64,000 nt of DNA from Roseateles sp. SL47 (GCF_026625885.1 NZ_CP113068.1:4712001-4776000); one strand, 5' to 3'; positions 10,801-19,454 are shown, counted from the first letter of the stretch. The notes: generated from the letters alone by a model not told the origin. Made by a program: numbers and translations.

Positions 10801-12312
10801 GACCAGATCGGCTGGCTGACCCTGGATCAGATCCAGGCCTTGAATACCGCCCAAGTGGCCGCCCTGACCTTCCAGCAGGCCGCCGCCATGCACACCGACC
10901 AGATTGCGGCGCTGGGCACCCATCAGGTGGCGGCCCTCACCAATGTGCAGGTGCTGGCCTGGACCAGTGACCAGATTGCCGCGCTGGACCCGCAGGACAT
11001 CGCCCTGCTGCCCGGCCGGGCCATCCGCGTGATGGACGCCGGTGACTTTGCCGCGCTCAACACCGATCAGATGCACCTGCTGACCAGCGCGCAGGTGACC
11101 GAGCTCACCCTGAGCCAGCTGGCGGGCTTTGCCAGCGAAGATTTTGCGGTGCTCAGCTCGGTGGCCATGAAGGGCTTCAGCTCCACCACGCTGAATGCCC
11201 TGGGCACCGACATGGTCGCCGCGCTGGGGTCGGAGCAGATCAACGGCTTGAGCACCCAGGTGCTGCGGGCGCTGCACACCGAGCAGATTGCCGCCATGAA
11301 CACCGACGCCATCCAGGCGCTGGACAGCCGCGACATCGCGGCCATGACCAGCAGCCAGATAGCGGCGATTTCGTCGGATGGGTTTGCCGTCATGTCCAGT
11401 GAGGACCTGACCGCCCTTACCCGCGACCAGGCCAAGGCCCTGACGGTCGACCAGATCCACGCCATCACCAGCGATGCGGTGGTGGGCCTGGAAACCCGCG
11501 ACCTGGCCGCTCTGAGCATGGATCAGGTGCTGGCCTTCAGCACCGACGCCATCCATGCCATGACCGGCAAGCAACTGGATGCGCTGTTCCTGGCCACCCC
11601 CATCATGCTGAACCTGGATGGCGCGGGCATTTCCACCGTGTCGGCCGAGCAGGGGGTGCAGTTCGACCTGAACGGCACCGGCCAGCAGCAGCAATGGGGA
11701 TGGATGGCCAGCGGCAACGGTCTGCTGGCGCGCGACATCAATGGCGACGGCGTCATCAATTCCGGCGCGGAGCTGTTTGGGACCGGCACGGTACTGGCCA
11801 ACGGCCAGCATGCGGCCAATGGCTACCAGGCCATGCTGGCGCTGGACACCAACCACGACCACACGCTCACCGCCTCCGATGCTGCGTTCTCGGAGCTGCG
11901 GGTGTGGGCGGATGCCAATGGCAACGGCAAGACCGACGCAGGCGAGCTGAAGACGCTTGCCCAGTTGAACATTGTGGAACTGGACCTGAATGCCCAGGCC
12001 GGCACCGGCCAGGACAACGGCAATCTGGTCGGCCTCGTCTCCGGCTACAAGACGGCCGACGGGGTCACCCACGAGATGGCGGACGTCTGGTTCGCCAAGG
12101 GCGATACCTCGGTGCAGGCGACCGATGTGCTGGCGGCGCCCAGCACCGCCGGCCAGGATGCGGGTGGGTTGCTATCCGATGGTTCCAGCGTGGCCGGCAG
12201 TCTGCTGACGGCCACTCCCGCCACCTCGTCCGAGACCCAGTCCGTGCTGGTCCAGGCCGCCGTCCTCAAACGGAACCCGGACGACGACGCCACCGCCGCG
12301 CCACTCCTCTGA
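7864..12312 (+). CDS. second octapeptide-repeat protein, complete, with the same C-terminal module
   Basis: This is a complete 1482-residue paralog of the preceding protein. It begins with MATFDVSALTPEQIGAL, with no obvious signal peptide, and about 154 octads follow directly. The octads are more degenerate than in the upstream gene and I could not find a fixed 17-octad period. Landmark pairs such as xTDDLxALSTxAI recur irregularly. From about residue 1242 (FLATPIMLNLDGAG) it carries the same C-terminal module with loops DINGDGVINSGAEL, DTNHDHTLTASD and DANGNGKTDAGEL, and ends in AAPLL. The shared module and terminal hydrophobic residues suggest a common export route, possibly type I. AGGA at 7856-7859 supports this start. 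A terminator follows at 12337-12368. Function unknown; surface structure or adhesin inferred. Confidence 0.88.
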   Translation: MATFDVSALTPEQIGALTTTQLNTLTGEEWALLTAAQVVGLTTYQVHALTARQLNSLASGQLSAMELSDVQAISTAAIRTLSTLTVQALTSDQVHALTTEQVPALTIDRLRRLDSSQFSALDSTQIQALTSVQVRGLGSTQIALLATDEVAALTTLQVKAMNTVQIGALSTDQLNAMDTAQISTISGSQSKGLSSDQLNNLSEDALHALSTQAVRNLTTSTVSHLSSETLVTLDSRQIGALTSQQFRTLSTDNLAALTTEQMSAVSTLQIKALNTTQVAALEAEDLGVIGSKGLRALDSSQLAALSSDQLNGLTPQQVSSLTSLQLIGLHSEQLPSFSTDELRSLSSAALAGLRPDVLAAMDPEQLAALKTVQIQAITTRQLAAFDTDDLAALSTEQIHALTSGQLAALSGSQLHSLSTDDLAALSSTALKGLSGAQLAALDPEQLAALSSSQTGAIGTRQLSDLTSDQLMALSTGAIQALTTRVVATLTTDQLDLLTTDQLAALTTAQVRALTTAQLSALTPDDLNSLTTTQFSAFSSQQFRGLTTEQVSLLQTDDFGALSGTVIRSLSTAQVQALDVAMVGAFTTTQAQVLNSAQVAALRADQVVAMSTDALAAINTLAIKGLSADQFDALGAGALTALRTSQLVALSTAQVRDLDHEQLNALGTNHFAALTSFQIAAIASNEIGQLAPEMLAAIKPAYLAVLGSTQIGQMTREQFGAFGSSQTAQLSTSQVAAMTPDQIDALSSQGVIGLSVTAVQALSTAQINALVDSQIDAMRTNQIAALTTTQLAAWSQGDLNAMNTAQYAVLSSRQIGALTTDQIANLELADVAAISTRALAGWNSAQIAALSGDSVGSMTDAQLASLTSKQLMGMTADQLDHLTPAQLTKLSSTALLGLGSDQFASLDGAQMATLSAKQMAALTSLQIAAMPTDVLQALTTTQFAALRSSQLAALDATQMAALETQDLAQLHTTALRALNTDQIGWLTLDQIQALNTAQVAALTFQQAAAMHTDQIAALGTHQVAALTNVQVLAWTSDQIAALDPQDIALLPGRAIRVMDAGDFAALNTDQMHLLTSAQVTELTLSQLAGFASEDFAVLSSVAMKGFSSTTLNALGTDMVAALGSEQINGLSTQVLRALHTEQIAAMNTDAIQALDSRDIAAMTSSQIAAISSDGFAVMSSEDLTALTRDQAKALTVDQIHAITSDAVVGLETRDLAALSMDQVLAFSTDAIHAMTGKQLDALFLATPIMLNLDGAGISTVSAEQGVQFDLNGTGQQQQWGWMASGNGLLARDINGDGVINSGAELFGTGTVLANGQHAANGYQAMLALDTNHDHTLTASDAAFSELRVWADANGNGKTDAGELKTLAQLNIVELDLNAQAGTGQDNGNLVGLVSGYKTADGVTHEMADVWFAKGDTSVQATDVLAAPSTAGQDAGGLLSDGSSVAGSLLTATPATSSETQSVLVQAAVLKRNPDDDATAAPLL

Positions 12313-12336
12313 GGCTCGCTTCGGGGACCCCGCAAC

Positions 12337-12368
12337 AAAGAAGCCTGGAGGGAGCCCGGCTTTTCTTT
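12337..12368 (+). terminator. rho-independent terminator after the second repeat gene
   Basis: AAAGAAGCC and GGCTTTTCTTT form a stem closed by a GGGAG-containing loop, and the T-rich 3' arm supplies the U-tract. It starts 25 bp after the stop codon and separates the repeat genes from the downstream glycosyltransferases. Confidence 0.65.
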
Positions 12369-12463
12369 GCTTGCTGTCCTTCACCGCGGCGACACAATCG
12401 GCGCGATGATGCTCCGACCGTGGCCCGTTCACGGGTCCTGGAGCCAACCGGAAGGACGACGCG

Positions 12464-13621
12464 TTGAAAACTCTGTGCATCGAGGGCTGGCGGGGGGTGA
12501 ATCACTCCATCGCCATGGTCAACCAGAACCAGATCCTGGAGATGGTGAAAGACTCGCGCTTCCAGCTCTTCCACCGGGACGCGCCGTTTTTCATGCCGCA
12601 CTGGGACCGCAGCAAGCTGGACTCCGGCTTCTCCCCCGAGGAGCGCGCCATCATCGACGGCCTGGCGGACCCCGGCGAGCAGGTGATGGACACCTGCCTG
12701 CGCATCGCCTCACCGGTGCGCCTGGGACGCCCGGAGCTGGCACGGCGCCATCTCACCTTCGTGGTGACCGAATTCGGCCTCAGCGGCAAGAGCTTCGACC
12801 CGCCGGACCTGCCGCCGTCGGCCTTGACCCAGGGCGACGACCAGGTCATCACCCCCACCCGCTGGTCCAAGGCCCGGCTGGTGGAATACGGATTCGATCC
12901 GGACAAGGTGCAGGTGGTGCCGCACGGCTACAAGACCGACACCTTCTTCCCGATGACCGACGAGCAGCGCCAGCAGGCCCGCCAGGCGCTCAACATCCGC
13001 CCCGACGAGATCGTCTTCACCAACGTGGGTGTGGCCACCTGGAACAAAGGCATTGACCTGCTGCTGCTGGCTTTTGCCGAACTGCGGCTGTCCGGCCTGC
13101 CGGTGCGGCTGATCCTGAAGGACCACCAGGGGCTGTACGGCATCTCGGTGGAACGGGTGTTTGCCGAAATGGCCGCCCGCGCACCGCAACTGGGTTTGCC
13201 GGTGGTGCGAGACGGCATCGCCGTGCTCTCCACCAGCCTGAACCTGCCGCAGATCCGCTCGCTGTATGCCTTGTCGGACGCCTATGTCTCGCCCTACCGC
13301 GCCGAAGGCTTCAACCTGCCGGTGCTGGAGGCCATGGGCTGCGGCACCCATGTGATCGTCAGCGGCGGCGGGGCCACCGACGACTTCACCCCGCCCGAGC
13401 TGTGCCACCGCCTCTTCACCCGCCCCGGCACACCGGCCGATGCGCCGCAGCCCGTGGGCGGCGCCTTTGTGGTGCCGGACCTGGAAGACCTGCGCGAAGC
13501 CATGCTGCAGGTGGTGGAAAAGCGCCTGCCCCCGCCGGCCCGCCGTGAAGCGGCCCGCCAGCGGCTGGCCCAACGCTTCTCCTGGGGTCCGGTGACCCGC
13601 CAACTGCTGGACCTCTGCTGA
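12464..13621 (+). CDS. GT4-like family glycosyltransferase
   Basis: This 385-residue protein resembles group 1 (GT4, GT-B fold) glycosyltransferases. The C-terminal half has the typical VGVATWNKGIDLLLLAFAEL region, followed by ALSDAYVSPYRAEGFNLPV, containing the E-x7-E-type nucleotide-sugar-binding segment, then LEAMGCGTHVI. It would transfer a sugar from an activated donor to a protein or glycan in the cytoplasm. The start is TTG at 12464, supported by GGAAGGA at 12450-12456; no ATG gives a full N-terminus. It is first in a run of three same-strand glycosyltransferase-type genes. Donor and acceptor cannot be read from the sequence. Modification of the Ser/Thr-rich repeat proteins just upstream is an inference from position. 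Confidence 0.85.
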   Translation: MKTLCIEGWRGVNHSIAMVNQNQILEMVKDSRFQLFHRDAPFFMPHWDRSKLDSGFSPEERAIIDGLADPGEQVMDTCLRIASPVRLGRPELARRHLTFVVTEFGLSGKSFDPPDLPPSALTQGDDQVITPTRWSKARLVEYGFDPDKVQVVPHGYKTDTFFPMTDEQRQQARQALNIRPDEIVFTNVGVATWNKGIDLLLLAFAELRLSGLPVRLILKDHQGLYGISVERVFAEMAARAPQLGLPVVRDGIAVLSTSLNLPQIRSLYALSDAYVSPYRAEGFNLPVLEAMGCGTHVIVSGGGATDDFTPPELCHRLFTRPGTPADAPQPVGGAFVVPDLEDLREAMLQVVEKRLPPPARREAARQRLAQRFSWGPVTRQLLDLC

Positions 13622-13634
13622 GAAGGCGCTGCCC

Positions 13635-14441
13635 ATGACCTCCACTGCTGCTGGTTTGCCCTCGGCCGCCCCACCCCACCACGGGCCCACGCTCGCGGTG
13701 GCCATCATCGACACCGACCTGCATCAACTGGCGCGCCAGGCGCTGCTGCACAGCATGCAGGCCATGGAACGGCAGGGCCTGCCCTTTTCCCAGGTGCTGA
13801 TCTATTCGGACCGGCCCGAGCTGTGGCCGGGCCTGCCGGTGATCCGCATCCCCACGCTGCGCTCCATCACCGAATACAACCTGCTGGTGACCCGCGAGCT
13901 GGCCCGCCATCTCAGCGCCGACTTCGTGCTGGTGATCCAGTACGACGGCTTTGTGCTGAATGCCGACCAGTTCTCGCCGCATTTCCTGCACTACGACTAC
14001 ATCGGCGCGCCGTGGCCCAACTACGACCGGCATGAGGTGGGCAACGGCGGCTTCTCCTGGCGTTCCCGCCGGCTGGTGCAGGCCGTGGCGCAACTGGACT
14101 ACAACGACCCGACCGAGGCGGAAGATCTGTTCATCTGCCGCCGCATGCGGGAGACGCTGGAAGGGATGGGCTGCCGGTTTGCGCCCAAGGCGATTGCACA
14201 ACACTTCTCGGTCGAGTTCCCGGCGGTGCCCTTCCCCACCTTCGGCTTTCACGGCATCTTCCATCTGCCCTCGGTCTACCGGGAGATTCCGGATTTCCTG
14301 GTGGAGCACCTGTCCGACCGCATCATCCGCAGCCGCAGCAACTACCTGCTGCCGGGGCTGCAGGTGGTGTCCCCGGCGGCGGCCGAGCGCTTGCAGCAAC
14401 GGCTGGCGGCGCTGACAGCCGCAGCGGCACCGCAGGCCTGA
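13635..14441 (+). CDS. DUF5672-type glycosyltransferase-like protein
   Basis: This 268-residue protein carries the features of the DUF5672 family found in polysaccharide and glycoprotein clusters: VLVIQYDGFVLN (metal/nucleotide-sugar-site-like), DYIGAPWPNY, VGNGGFSWRS and AEDLFICRRM. It starts 13 bp after the preceding glycosyltransferase stop and is followed 27 bp later by another, so the three are probably co-transcribed. A GT-A-like transferase acting on a sugar nucleotide is likely. The specific reaction is unknown. Confidence 0.8.
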   Translation: MTSTAAGLPSAAPPHHGPTLAVAIIDTDLHQLARQALLHSMQAMERQGLPFSQVLIYSDRPELWPGLPVIRIPTLRSITEYNLLVTRELARHLSADFVLVIQYDGFVLNADQFSPHFLHYDYIGAPWPNYDRHEVGNGGFSWRSRRLVQAVAQLDYNDPTEAEDLFICRRMRETLEGMGCRFAPKAIAQHFSVEFPAVPFPTFGFHGIFHLPSVYREIPDFLVEHLSDRIIRSRSNYLLPGLQVVSPAAAERLQQRLAALTAAAAPQA

Positions 14442-14468
14442 GCGCTTGCCACAACCGACATCCACCCG

Positions 14469-15446
14469 ATGAAACAGATCATCATCCTGATCCCCCACGG
14501 CGTGCAGACCGGTGGCCCGGAAGCCCTGCACCAGCTCTCCGACGCACTGATCCGCCAGGGGCATGACGCCCGTGTCTGGTACGTGCTGCCCAGCGACCTG
14601 CCCGCCATCGACCAGCTCCATCGCGGCAACGGCCTGGGTCCGGACACGGCATTGCGACTGCAGCCCCGGCCCAACACCGTGGCGGACTACGAGAAATACC
14701 AGGTCCGGCTGGCGGAGCAGATCGTCATGAATGCCGACACCTGCGTGGTGCTCGCCGAGACCTATGTGCACTGGCTGCGTTATTTCCAGCCCTGCACACC
14801 GATGGTCTGGTGGCTGAGCATCGACAACGCCTTTGAATACCTGGCGGTTCAGAAGATCAACCTCAATGCGCTGCGCAGTGAACGGGTGCTGCACACCTAT
14901 CAATCGGGATATGCGCACCAGGTCATCCGCGCCTTGGGCTGCCATCGCACGCTGCCGCTGTCGGACTACACCCCGGGGGCGGTCGTGTCCGACGGGCTGC
15001 CCAAAACCGACATTGCGCTCAATGCCAACCACAAGGTGCTATTTGACGTGGCTGCCATCGCTGCGCGGCTGGAACGGGAGAACGGTTGCAAGGTCCATCT
15101 GATCCGGGGCATGAGCCGGGCGCAGGTGTATGAAGCGCTGGGGCGCAGCCGGCTCTTTATTGACCTGGGCAACTTCCCCGGCAAGGACCGTCTGGCGCGT
15201 GAGGCCCTCATGCGGGACTGCTGTGTGTTTGCCCTGGATGTGGGCGCTTCCCGCGACTACGCCTTGCCGGAAGAGTGCTATTTCAAGCCCGATCAGGTGG
15301 ACCAGGTGTTTGCCGGTGCCCAGCAGCTGATGCAGCAGTACGAGCTTTATCTGCAACTGAGCCTGCCGGCGCGCCAGGCGGTGCTGCGCGAGCGGATGGT
15401 CTTTGAACGGGAAGTCGCCGGGTTGGCGCATGCCTTTGGGTGCTGA
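14469..15446 (+). CDS. putative glycosyltransferase (GT-B-like)
   Basis: The protein has 325 residues. Its N-terminus MKQIIILIPHGVQTGGPEALHQLSDAL matches the donor-loop start of GT4-like enzymes (GGPEALHQL). The middle contains TYVHWLRYFQPCTPMVWWLSIDN, and the end has LFIDLGNFPGKDRLAREAL and a coiled C-terminus. The usual EGF/E-x7-E signature is replaced by FIDLGNFPGKDRLAREA, so the assignment is moderate. It is the last gene of the three-gene group; a set of overlapping inverted repeats follows at 15462-15501. Confidence 0.7.
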   Translation: MKQIIILIPHGVQTGGPEALHQLSDALIRQGHDARVWYVLPSDLPAIDQLHRGNGLGPDTALRLQPRPNTVADYEKYQVRLAEQIVMNADTCVVLAETYVHWLRYFQPCTPMVWWLSIDNAFEYLAVQKINLNALRSERVLHTYQSGYAHQVIRALGCHRTLPLSDYTPGAVVSDGLPKTDIALNANHKVLFDVAAIAARLERENGCKVHLIRGMSRAQVYEALGRSRLFIDLGNFPGKDRLAREALMRDCCVFALDVGASRDYALPEECYFKPDQVDQVFAGAQQLMQQYELYLQLSLPARQAVLRERMVFEREVAGLAHAFGC

Positions 15447-15461
15447 GGAGCATCCGCCGAC

Positions 15462-15501
15462 GGTGTAGGTGTTTTGCGTACACCGGTTTGAGCGCTACAC
15501 C
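15462..15501. repeat. overlapping inverted repeats, alternative hairpins
   Basis: GGTGTA (15462-15467) can pair with TACACC at 15479-15484. The longer GGTGTAG (15462-15468) can pair with CTACACC at 15495-15501. The two hairpins exclude each other. The position, just after the glycosyltransferase genes and before the chemotaxis receptor, suggests a terminator or regulatory element. No T-run follows. Confidence 0.35.
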
Positions 15502-15648
15502 TCCCCTTGACGACGCCGGTACGGCCTTCAAATCGGGCGGCTGCTGATTGAAGATCCATCCATTCTCGAACCGCGCAGCCCAGCAGCCCAGCAAACAGTG
15601 GCAGCAGCGTGAAGGACGAGTTCATGCGCTTCAGTCAGAGGGTCACAC

Positions 15649-17223
15649 ATGCTGCTCACATCGCTCAAGGTCAAGACCAAACTATGGGCCGGTTTCGGTC
15701 TGATGGCCCTCATCGTCGTGGGGGTCGCCAGCGCTGGGCTGAACTGGCTCAGCCATGCCAACGCCCAATTCCATGACTATGTGGAGGGCGTCGGGGACCG
15801 GCTGCAACTGGTGGCGGAACTGGAAACCGCCGCCAAGTCCCGGGCGATTGCAGCTCGCAATCTGGTGCTGGTCACCACCGCCGAGGACCGCGCCACGGAG
15901 TTGGCCGCAGTGACGGAGGCCCACGGCCGTGTGAAGGACAGGCTGGCCCGGCTGAAGAAGGACATTTCAGAGCCTGATGCAACAGCCCAGGATCGGGAAC
16001 TCGTCGCCCGCGTGGAGAGTGTGGAAGAGACATATGGCCCGGTGGCCCTGAGCATTGTGGGGCTGGCTCACAAGGGTCAGAAAGACGAAGCCATCACCCG
16101 GATGAACACCGAATGCCGGCCGCTGCTCGCGGCGCTGCTGAAGGCCACCAGCGACATCTTCGCGTTTGAAGAGAAACGCGCGGCGGAGGAGGCCGCCCAT
16201 GCGACGGCCCAGTTGAACCGGGACCGCTGGATGCTCATCCTCACTGCCATGGGTGCAGCCCTGGTGGCCGGCGTGCTGGGCTGGGTGATCAGCAAGAGTG
16301 TGACGCGTCCGCTGTCCCACGCCATCAGCCTGGCAGAGTCGGTGGCCCAGGGCGACCTGCGCCAACAGATCGAAGTGACGGGCAAGGACGAAATGGCGCA
16401 GTTGCTGGGCGCGCTGCGGTCGATGAGCGACAACCTCTCCGGCATGGTGCGCAACGTCCGTGAAGCCGCTGACGGCATTTCCACGGCCTCGTCGCAGATC
16501 GCCATTGGCAATCAGGATCTGTCTGTCCGGACCGAATCCCAGGCCAGTGCGCTGCAGCAGACGGCTTCGTCGATGGCCCACATGACCTCCACCGTGCAGC
16601 ACAGCGCCGCCACCTCGCGCAAGGCGACCGATCTGGCGAGCGAAGCCGCCAAGGTCGCTGGCGAAGGCGGTGAAGTGGTGGGCCGGGTGATCAGCACCAT
16701 GGAAGCCATCAACGGCTCCAGCCGCCGCATTCACGACATCATCGGGGTGATTGATGGCATCGCTTTCCAGACCAACATCTTGGCGCTGAACGCAGCGGTG
16801 GAAGCGGCCCGTGCCGGCGAACAAGGACGCGGCTTTGCGGTGGTGGCCGGTGAAGTGCGTGCGCTGGCGCAGCGTTCGGCCCATGCGGCCAAGGAAATCA
16901 AGACACTGATCTCGGACAGCGTGGCGAAGGTGGATGCGGGCGGCGCCCTGGTGAGTGAAGCCGGCCGCACGATGGGCGACATCGTTCAGCAAGTGCGCAC
17001 GGTGACGGCCCTGATGAACGACCTGAACAGCGCCACCGAGCAGCAAAGCACCGGCATTGGCGAAGTCAATGCCGCAGTGGCAGCGATCGACCAGGGGACG
17101 CAGCAGAACGCAGCGCTGGTGGAAGAAAGCGCGGCAGCGGCGGAAAGCCTGCGGCAACAGGCACAGGCGCTGTCTGAGCTGATTTCCCGATTCAAGTTGC
17201 GGGATGGGTTGCGGATGGCGTGA
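15649..17223 (+). CDS. methyl-accepting chemotaxis protein
   Basis: This 524-residue transmembrane receptor signals to CheA/CheW. An N-terminal membrane segment ([20 protein letters not shown], about residues 11-30) precedes a periplasmic helical sensor of about 160 residues, probably 4-helix-bundle type. A second membrane segment ([20 protein letters not shown]) leads into a HAMP domain and the signalling domain. The hairpin tip [20 protein letters not shown] and [20 protein letters not shown] is canonical. The gene stands alone with no adjacent che genes. The ligand is unknown; the periplasmic sensor has no recognisable binding signature. Confidence 0.95.
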   Translation: MLLTSLKVKTKLWAGFGLMALIVVGVASAGLNWLSHANAQFHDYVEGVGDRLQLVAELETAAKSRAIAARNLVLVTTAEDRATELAAVTEAHGRVKDRLARLKKDISEPDATAQDRELVARVESVEETYGPVALSIVGLAHKGQKDEAITRMNTECRPLLAALLKATSDIFAFEEKRAAEEAAHATAQLNRDRWMLILTAMGAALVAGVLGWVISKSVTRPLSHAISLAESVAQGDLRQQIEVTGKDEMAQLLGALRSMSDNLSGMVRNVREAADGISTASSQIAIGNQDLSVRTESQASALQQTASSMAHMTSTVQHSAATSRKATDLASEAAKVAGEGGEVVGRVISTMEAINGSSRRIHDIIGVIDGIAFQTNILALNAAVEAARAGEQGRGFAVVAGEVRALAQRSAHAAKEIKTLISDSVAKVDAGGALVSEAGRTMGDIVQQVRTVTALMNDLNSATEQQSTGIGEVNAAVAAIDQGTQQNAALVEESAAAAESLRQQAQALSELISRFKLRDGLRMA

Positions 17224-17568
17224 GCCGCGTTGACCGCGTCCAGAGGGAGCGCGGCTTCCATCGACTTCTTCAGGCCTTGATCAGTGTGCTCACGGCAAAT
17301 GGGGCGCTTGGGCTTTCAACAATGCCTCAGCAGCGCCCCGGCAGAAATGCCGCGTTAGGCTGAAGAACTGGCTGAGCCAGCCCCTGCTTCCACCACGCGG
17401 CGCCCGGCCTCGGCCAAGCCTTGCAGGTCTACAAGAGCCGCGACTGGTCGGCCAGCAAGAAACTCGGCCTGCAGGATGCACAAAATGAGTCTCGCCAGGG
17501 CTACCAGTATGTCGACGACCTGCTCAAGCACCGCCCGTTCCTGACCCGCATGGGCTTCTGATCCGCCC
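17224..17568. other. intergenic region with a coding relic
   Basis: This 345-bp stretch between the chemotaxis receptor and the convergent kinase gene has no intact gene. Its right half contains a short open segment, described separately, that reads like the 3' end of a lost gene. No terminator hairpin with a T-run was seen. Confidence 0.5.
17391..17561 (+). pseudogene. possible 3' relic of an unidentified gene
   Basis: The frame from about 17391 to the TGA at 17559-17561 reads HAAPGLGQALQVYKSRDWSA and ends in YVDDLLKHRPFLTRMGF. The composition looks like real protein (mixed charge, aromatic residues), unlike the Ala/Arg-rich shadow frames around it. There is no start codon or ribosome binding site, and upstream sequence in this frame is not protein-like. 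I do not recognise the family. It could be the remnant of a gene replaced when the adjacent two-component/efflux block arrived. Confidence 0.3.
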
Positions 17569-18765
17569 TCAGCCGTTGAACCTTTTCGGCAGCGTGACAA
17601 CAGCCCGCAGCCCGCCGCCTTCGCGCGGCGCCAACACCAGCGTGCCCGCGTGAGCACGACAGATCGCCTCCGCGATGGCGAGGCCGAGCCCCGAGCCGCC
17701 GGAGTCCCTGGATCGGGACTGATCCGCGCGCCAGAACCGGTCGAGCAGGCGCGGCAACTCCTCGTCGGCAACGCCCGATCCCCGGTCGGCCACGACCAGC
17801 TCCACGCTCCGATCCACGGCTGTTGCCCGGATCTCCAGCACGCCGCCCATGGCGGCGTGCCTCACCACGTTCTCCATCAGGACGAGCAAGACCTGACCCA
17901 CGCGGTCCCGGTCACCGTGCAGGGTGAGGTCGCCGCCAAAGCTCGTTGTCGCGAGGACGCCCGCTTCCTTCATCGCGACTTCCAGCCAGGACACGCGTTC
18001 GCGGACCAGCTCGGACAGGCTGAACGGCTCATGCGCCAGCCGCAATTGCCCGGCTCGGGCCAACGACAACAGATGCAGGTCACCGACCAGTCGATTGATC
18101 TGTGCCAACTGCCGGTGGACCAATGCCAGTTGCGCCATATCGCGCGGAAACACGTCGTCCAGCATGCCCTGCACACGTCCCATCGCGGCGTTCAGCGGCG
18201 TGCGCAACTCGTGCGCCAACATGGCGCTGGACTCGCTCAACTCCCGCTCGTATTGCTCGAGCTTGGCCGCCATGTCGTTGAAGTCCCCCGTCAGCTCGAC
18301 CATCTCGCGAGGCGGTGCGCCATGGACCGTCGCGCGCACGCGGAAGTCTCCGCCCGCGACGCGGCGAGCCGACCGCGCCACCTGCCCGAACTGGCGTGAC
18401 AGGGTCCGCGACGCGAGAACGCCGAACAGCACCAGGAATGGCAGCTCGCAGACGGCCAACGCGCCGACGATCAGCCAATCGGGATTGGACAGACCCGGCA
18501 CGAACTGCTCGACCGCATAGTGCTGCCGGATCAGCGACCACAGGCGTTCCTCGTTGCCTTGGGGCTGCGTGCGCAGTCGAAGGATCTCCTCACGCTCGGT
18601 CGGCGGCAGGCGGTTCAGGATCGCCTGGTCGTGGAGGCTGAAGTAACCCCACATGCCGATGGCCACGGCCACGATGGCGCCAAAAGCCAGGGCGCTCATG
18701 CGCAAGCCCATCCACAACCACAAGGGGATAGGCTCCGCGCGGCCCGAGAACAAGCGCCGCATCAT
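17569..18765 (-). CDS. sensor histidine kinase (HAMP, HisKA, HATPase)
   Basis: This inner-membrane kinase has about 398 residues from the ATG at 18765, which overlaps the TGA of the response regulator gene (18762-18764) and implies translational coupling. Two membrane segments (about residues 20-42 and 97-118) flank a short periplasmic loop of about 55 residues. A HAMP linker follows, then the H box SSAMLAHELRTPLNAAMGR with phosphoacceptor His185. The N box is LVLMENVVRHA, G1 is VADRGSGVADEEL and G2 is GGSGLGLAIAE. It phosphorylates the regulator encoded just upstream. The small sensor loop suggests sensing in or near the membrane, consistent with control of the divergent efflux operon. A longer N-terminal frame exists, but its extension is Arg/Ala-rich and overlaps the regulator. 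Confidence 0.93.
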   Translation of the reverse strand: MMRRLFSGRAEPIPLWLWMGLRMSALAFGAIVAVAIGMWGYFSLHDQAILNRLPPTEREEILRLRTQPQGNEERLWSLIRQHYAVEQFVPGLSNPDWLIVGALAVCELPFLVLFGVLASRTLSRQFGQVARSARRVAGGDFRVRATVHGAPPREMVELTGDFNDMAAKLEQYERELSESSAMLAHELRTPLNAAMGRVQGMLDDVFPRDMAQLALVHRQLAQINRLVGDLHLLSLARAGQLRLAHEPFSLSELVRERVSWLEVAMKEAGVLATTSFGGDLTLHGDRDRVGQVLLVLMENVVRHAAMGGVLEIRATAVDRSVELVVADRGSGVADEELPRLLDRFWRADQSRSRDSGGSGLGLAIAEAICRAHAGTLVLAPREGGGLRAVVTLPKRFNG

Positions 18766-19454
18766 TGGAAGCGGTAGCCGACGGCCCGCACGGTGACCAG
18801 CACCCCGGTGATGCCCTGCTGCTCGAGCTTGCGGCGCAGGTTGTGCACGTGGGTGTCGACCACGCGCTCGAGCGCGTCGCTGTCGGGCAGGCAAGCCTCC
18901 AGCAGCTCGCCCCGTGTGAACGCCTTGAACGGCGTCCTGAGCAGCGTCACCAGCAGGTTGAACTCGGTCGGGGTCAGGTCGAGCAGCTGGCGCGAACTGC
19001 CGTCCGGGGCCTCGACCGCGGCGACCACGGCGTCGACGTCGACGCTCAAGCGGCCGTGGCGCAACGGACCATCGGTGACTCGCGTCGGCGAGGAGCGACG
19101 CAGCACCGCATGGACGCGGGCAACGACCTCCCTGGGGCTGTAGGGCTTGACCACGTAATCGTCGGCGCCGTAACGCAGCGCGCCGAGCTTGTCAGGCTCG
19201 TCACCGACGGCGGTGACCATGATGACGGGCGTGTCGCCGGCACGACGGATGCTGGACAGGACCTCGATGCCGCTGAGCCGCGGCAGCATCACGTCGAGCA
19301 ACACGATGTCCGGTCGCCATTCGGCATGCAGGTACACGGCCCGCTGGCCGTCATGCGCGAGCGTCACGGCGAAGCCGTCCTTGCGCAGGTAGGCCTCCAG
19401 GATGCTGGCGCTGTCCAGGTCGTCCTCGACGACGAGCACCTTCTTGTCGGTCAT
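18762..19454 (-). CDS. OmpR/PhoB-family response regulator
   Basis: This 230-residue regulator has a receiver domain with acidic residues Glu10/Asp11/Asp12, phosphoacceptor Asp54 in IVLLDVMLPRLSG, and Lys in YVVKPYSPRE. The winged-helix DNA-binding domain has LTPTEFNLLVTLL near its start and ends with VRAVGYRFQ. A GTG precedes the chosen ATG by one codon and is less likely. It is transcribed with the downstream kinase. The direct repeats in the divergent promoter (19553-19593) are good candidates for its binding site, and the target is likely the efflux operon at 19639-26204. Confidence 0.95.
   Translation of the reverse strand: MTDKKVLVVEDDLDSASILEAYLRKDGFAVTLAHDGQRAVYLHAEWRPDIVLLDVMLPRLSGIEVLSSIRRAGDTPVIMVTAVGDEPDKLGALRYGADDYVVKPYSPREVVARVHAVLRRSSPTRVTDGPLRHGRLSVDVDAVVAAVEAPDGSSRQLLDLTPTEFNLLVTLLRTPFKAFTRGELLEACLPDSDALERVVDTHVHNLRRKLEQQGITGVLVTVRAVGYRFQ

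Noticed and set aside
9547..12072. Very long antisense open frame (about 840 codons) opposite the second repeat gene, and several 100-425-codon antisense frames opposite the first
   Set aside because: They mirror the repetitive codon pattern of the sense genes (short motifs such as GQ-G-DL-G repeated), have no ribosome binding sites and arise because high-GC octad repeats rarely create antisense stops.
13416..15032. 538-codon minus-strand frame opposite the glycosyltransferases
   Set aside because: It is overlapped by three plus-strand genes with clear family motifs, and its composition is His/Gln/Arg-rich without recognisable domains.
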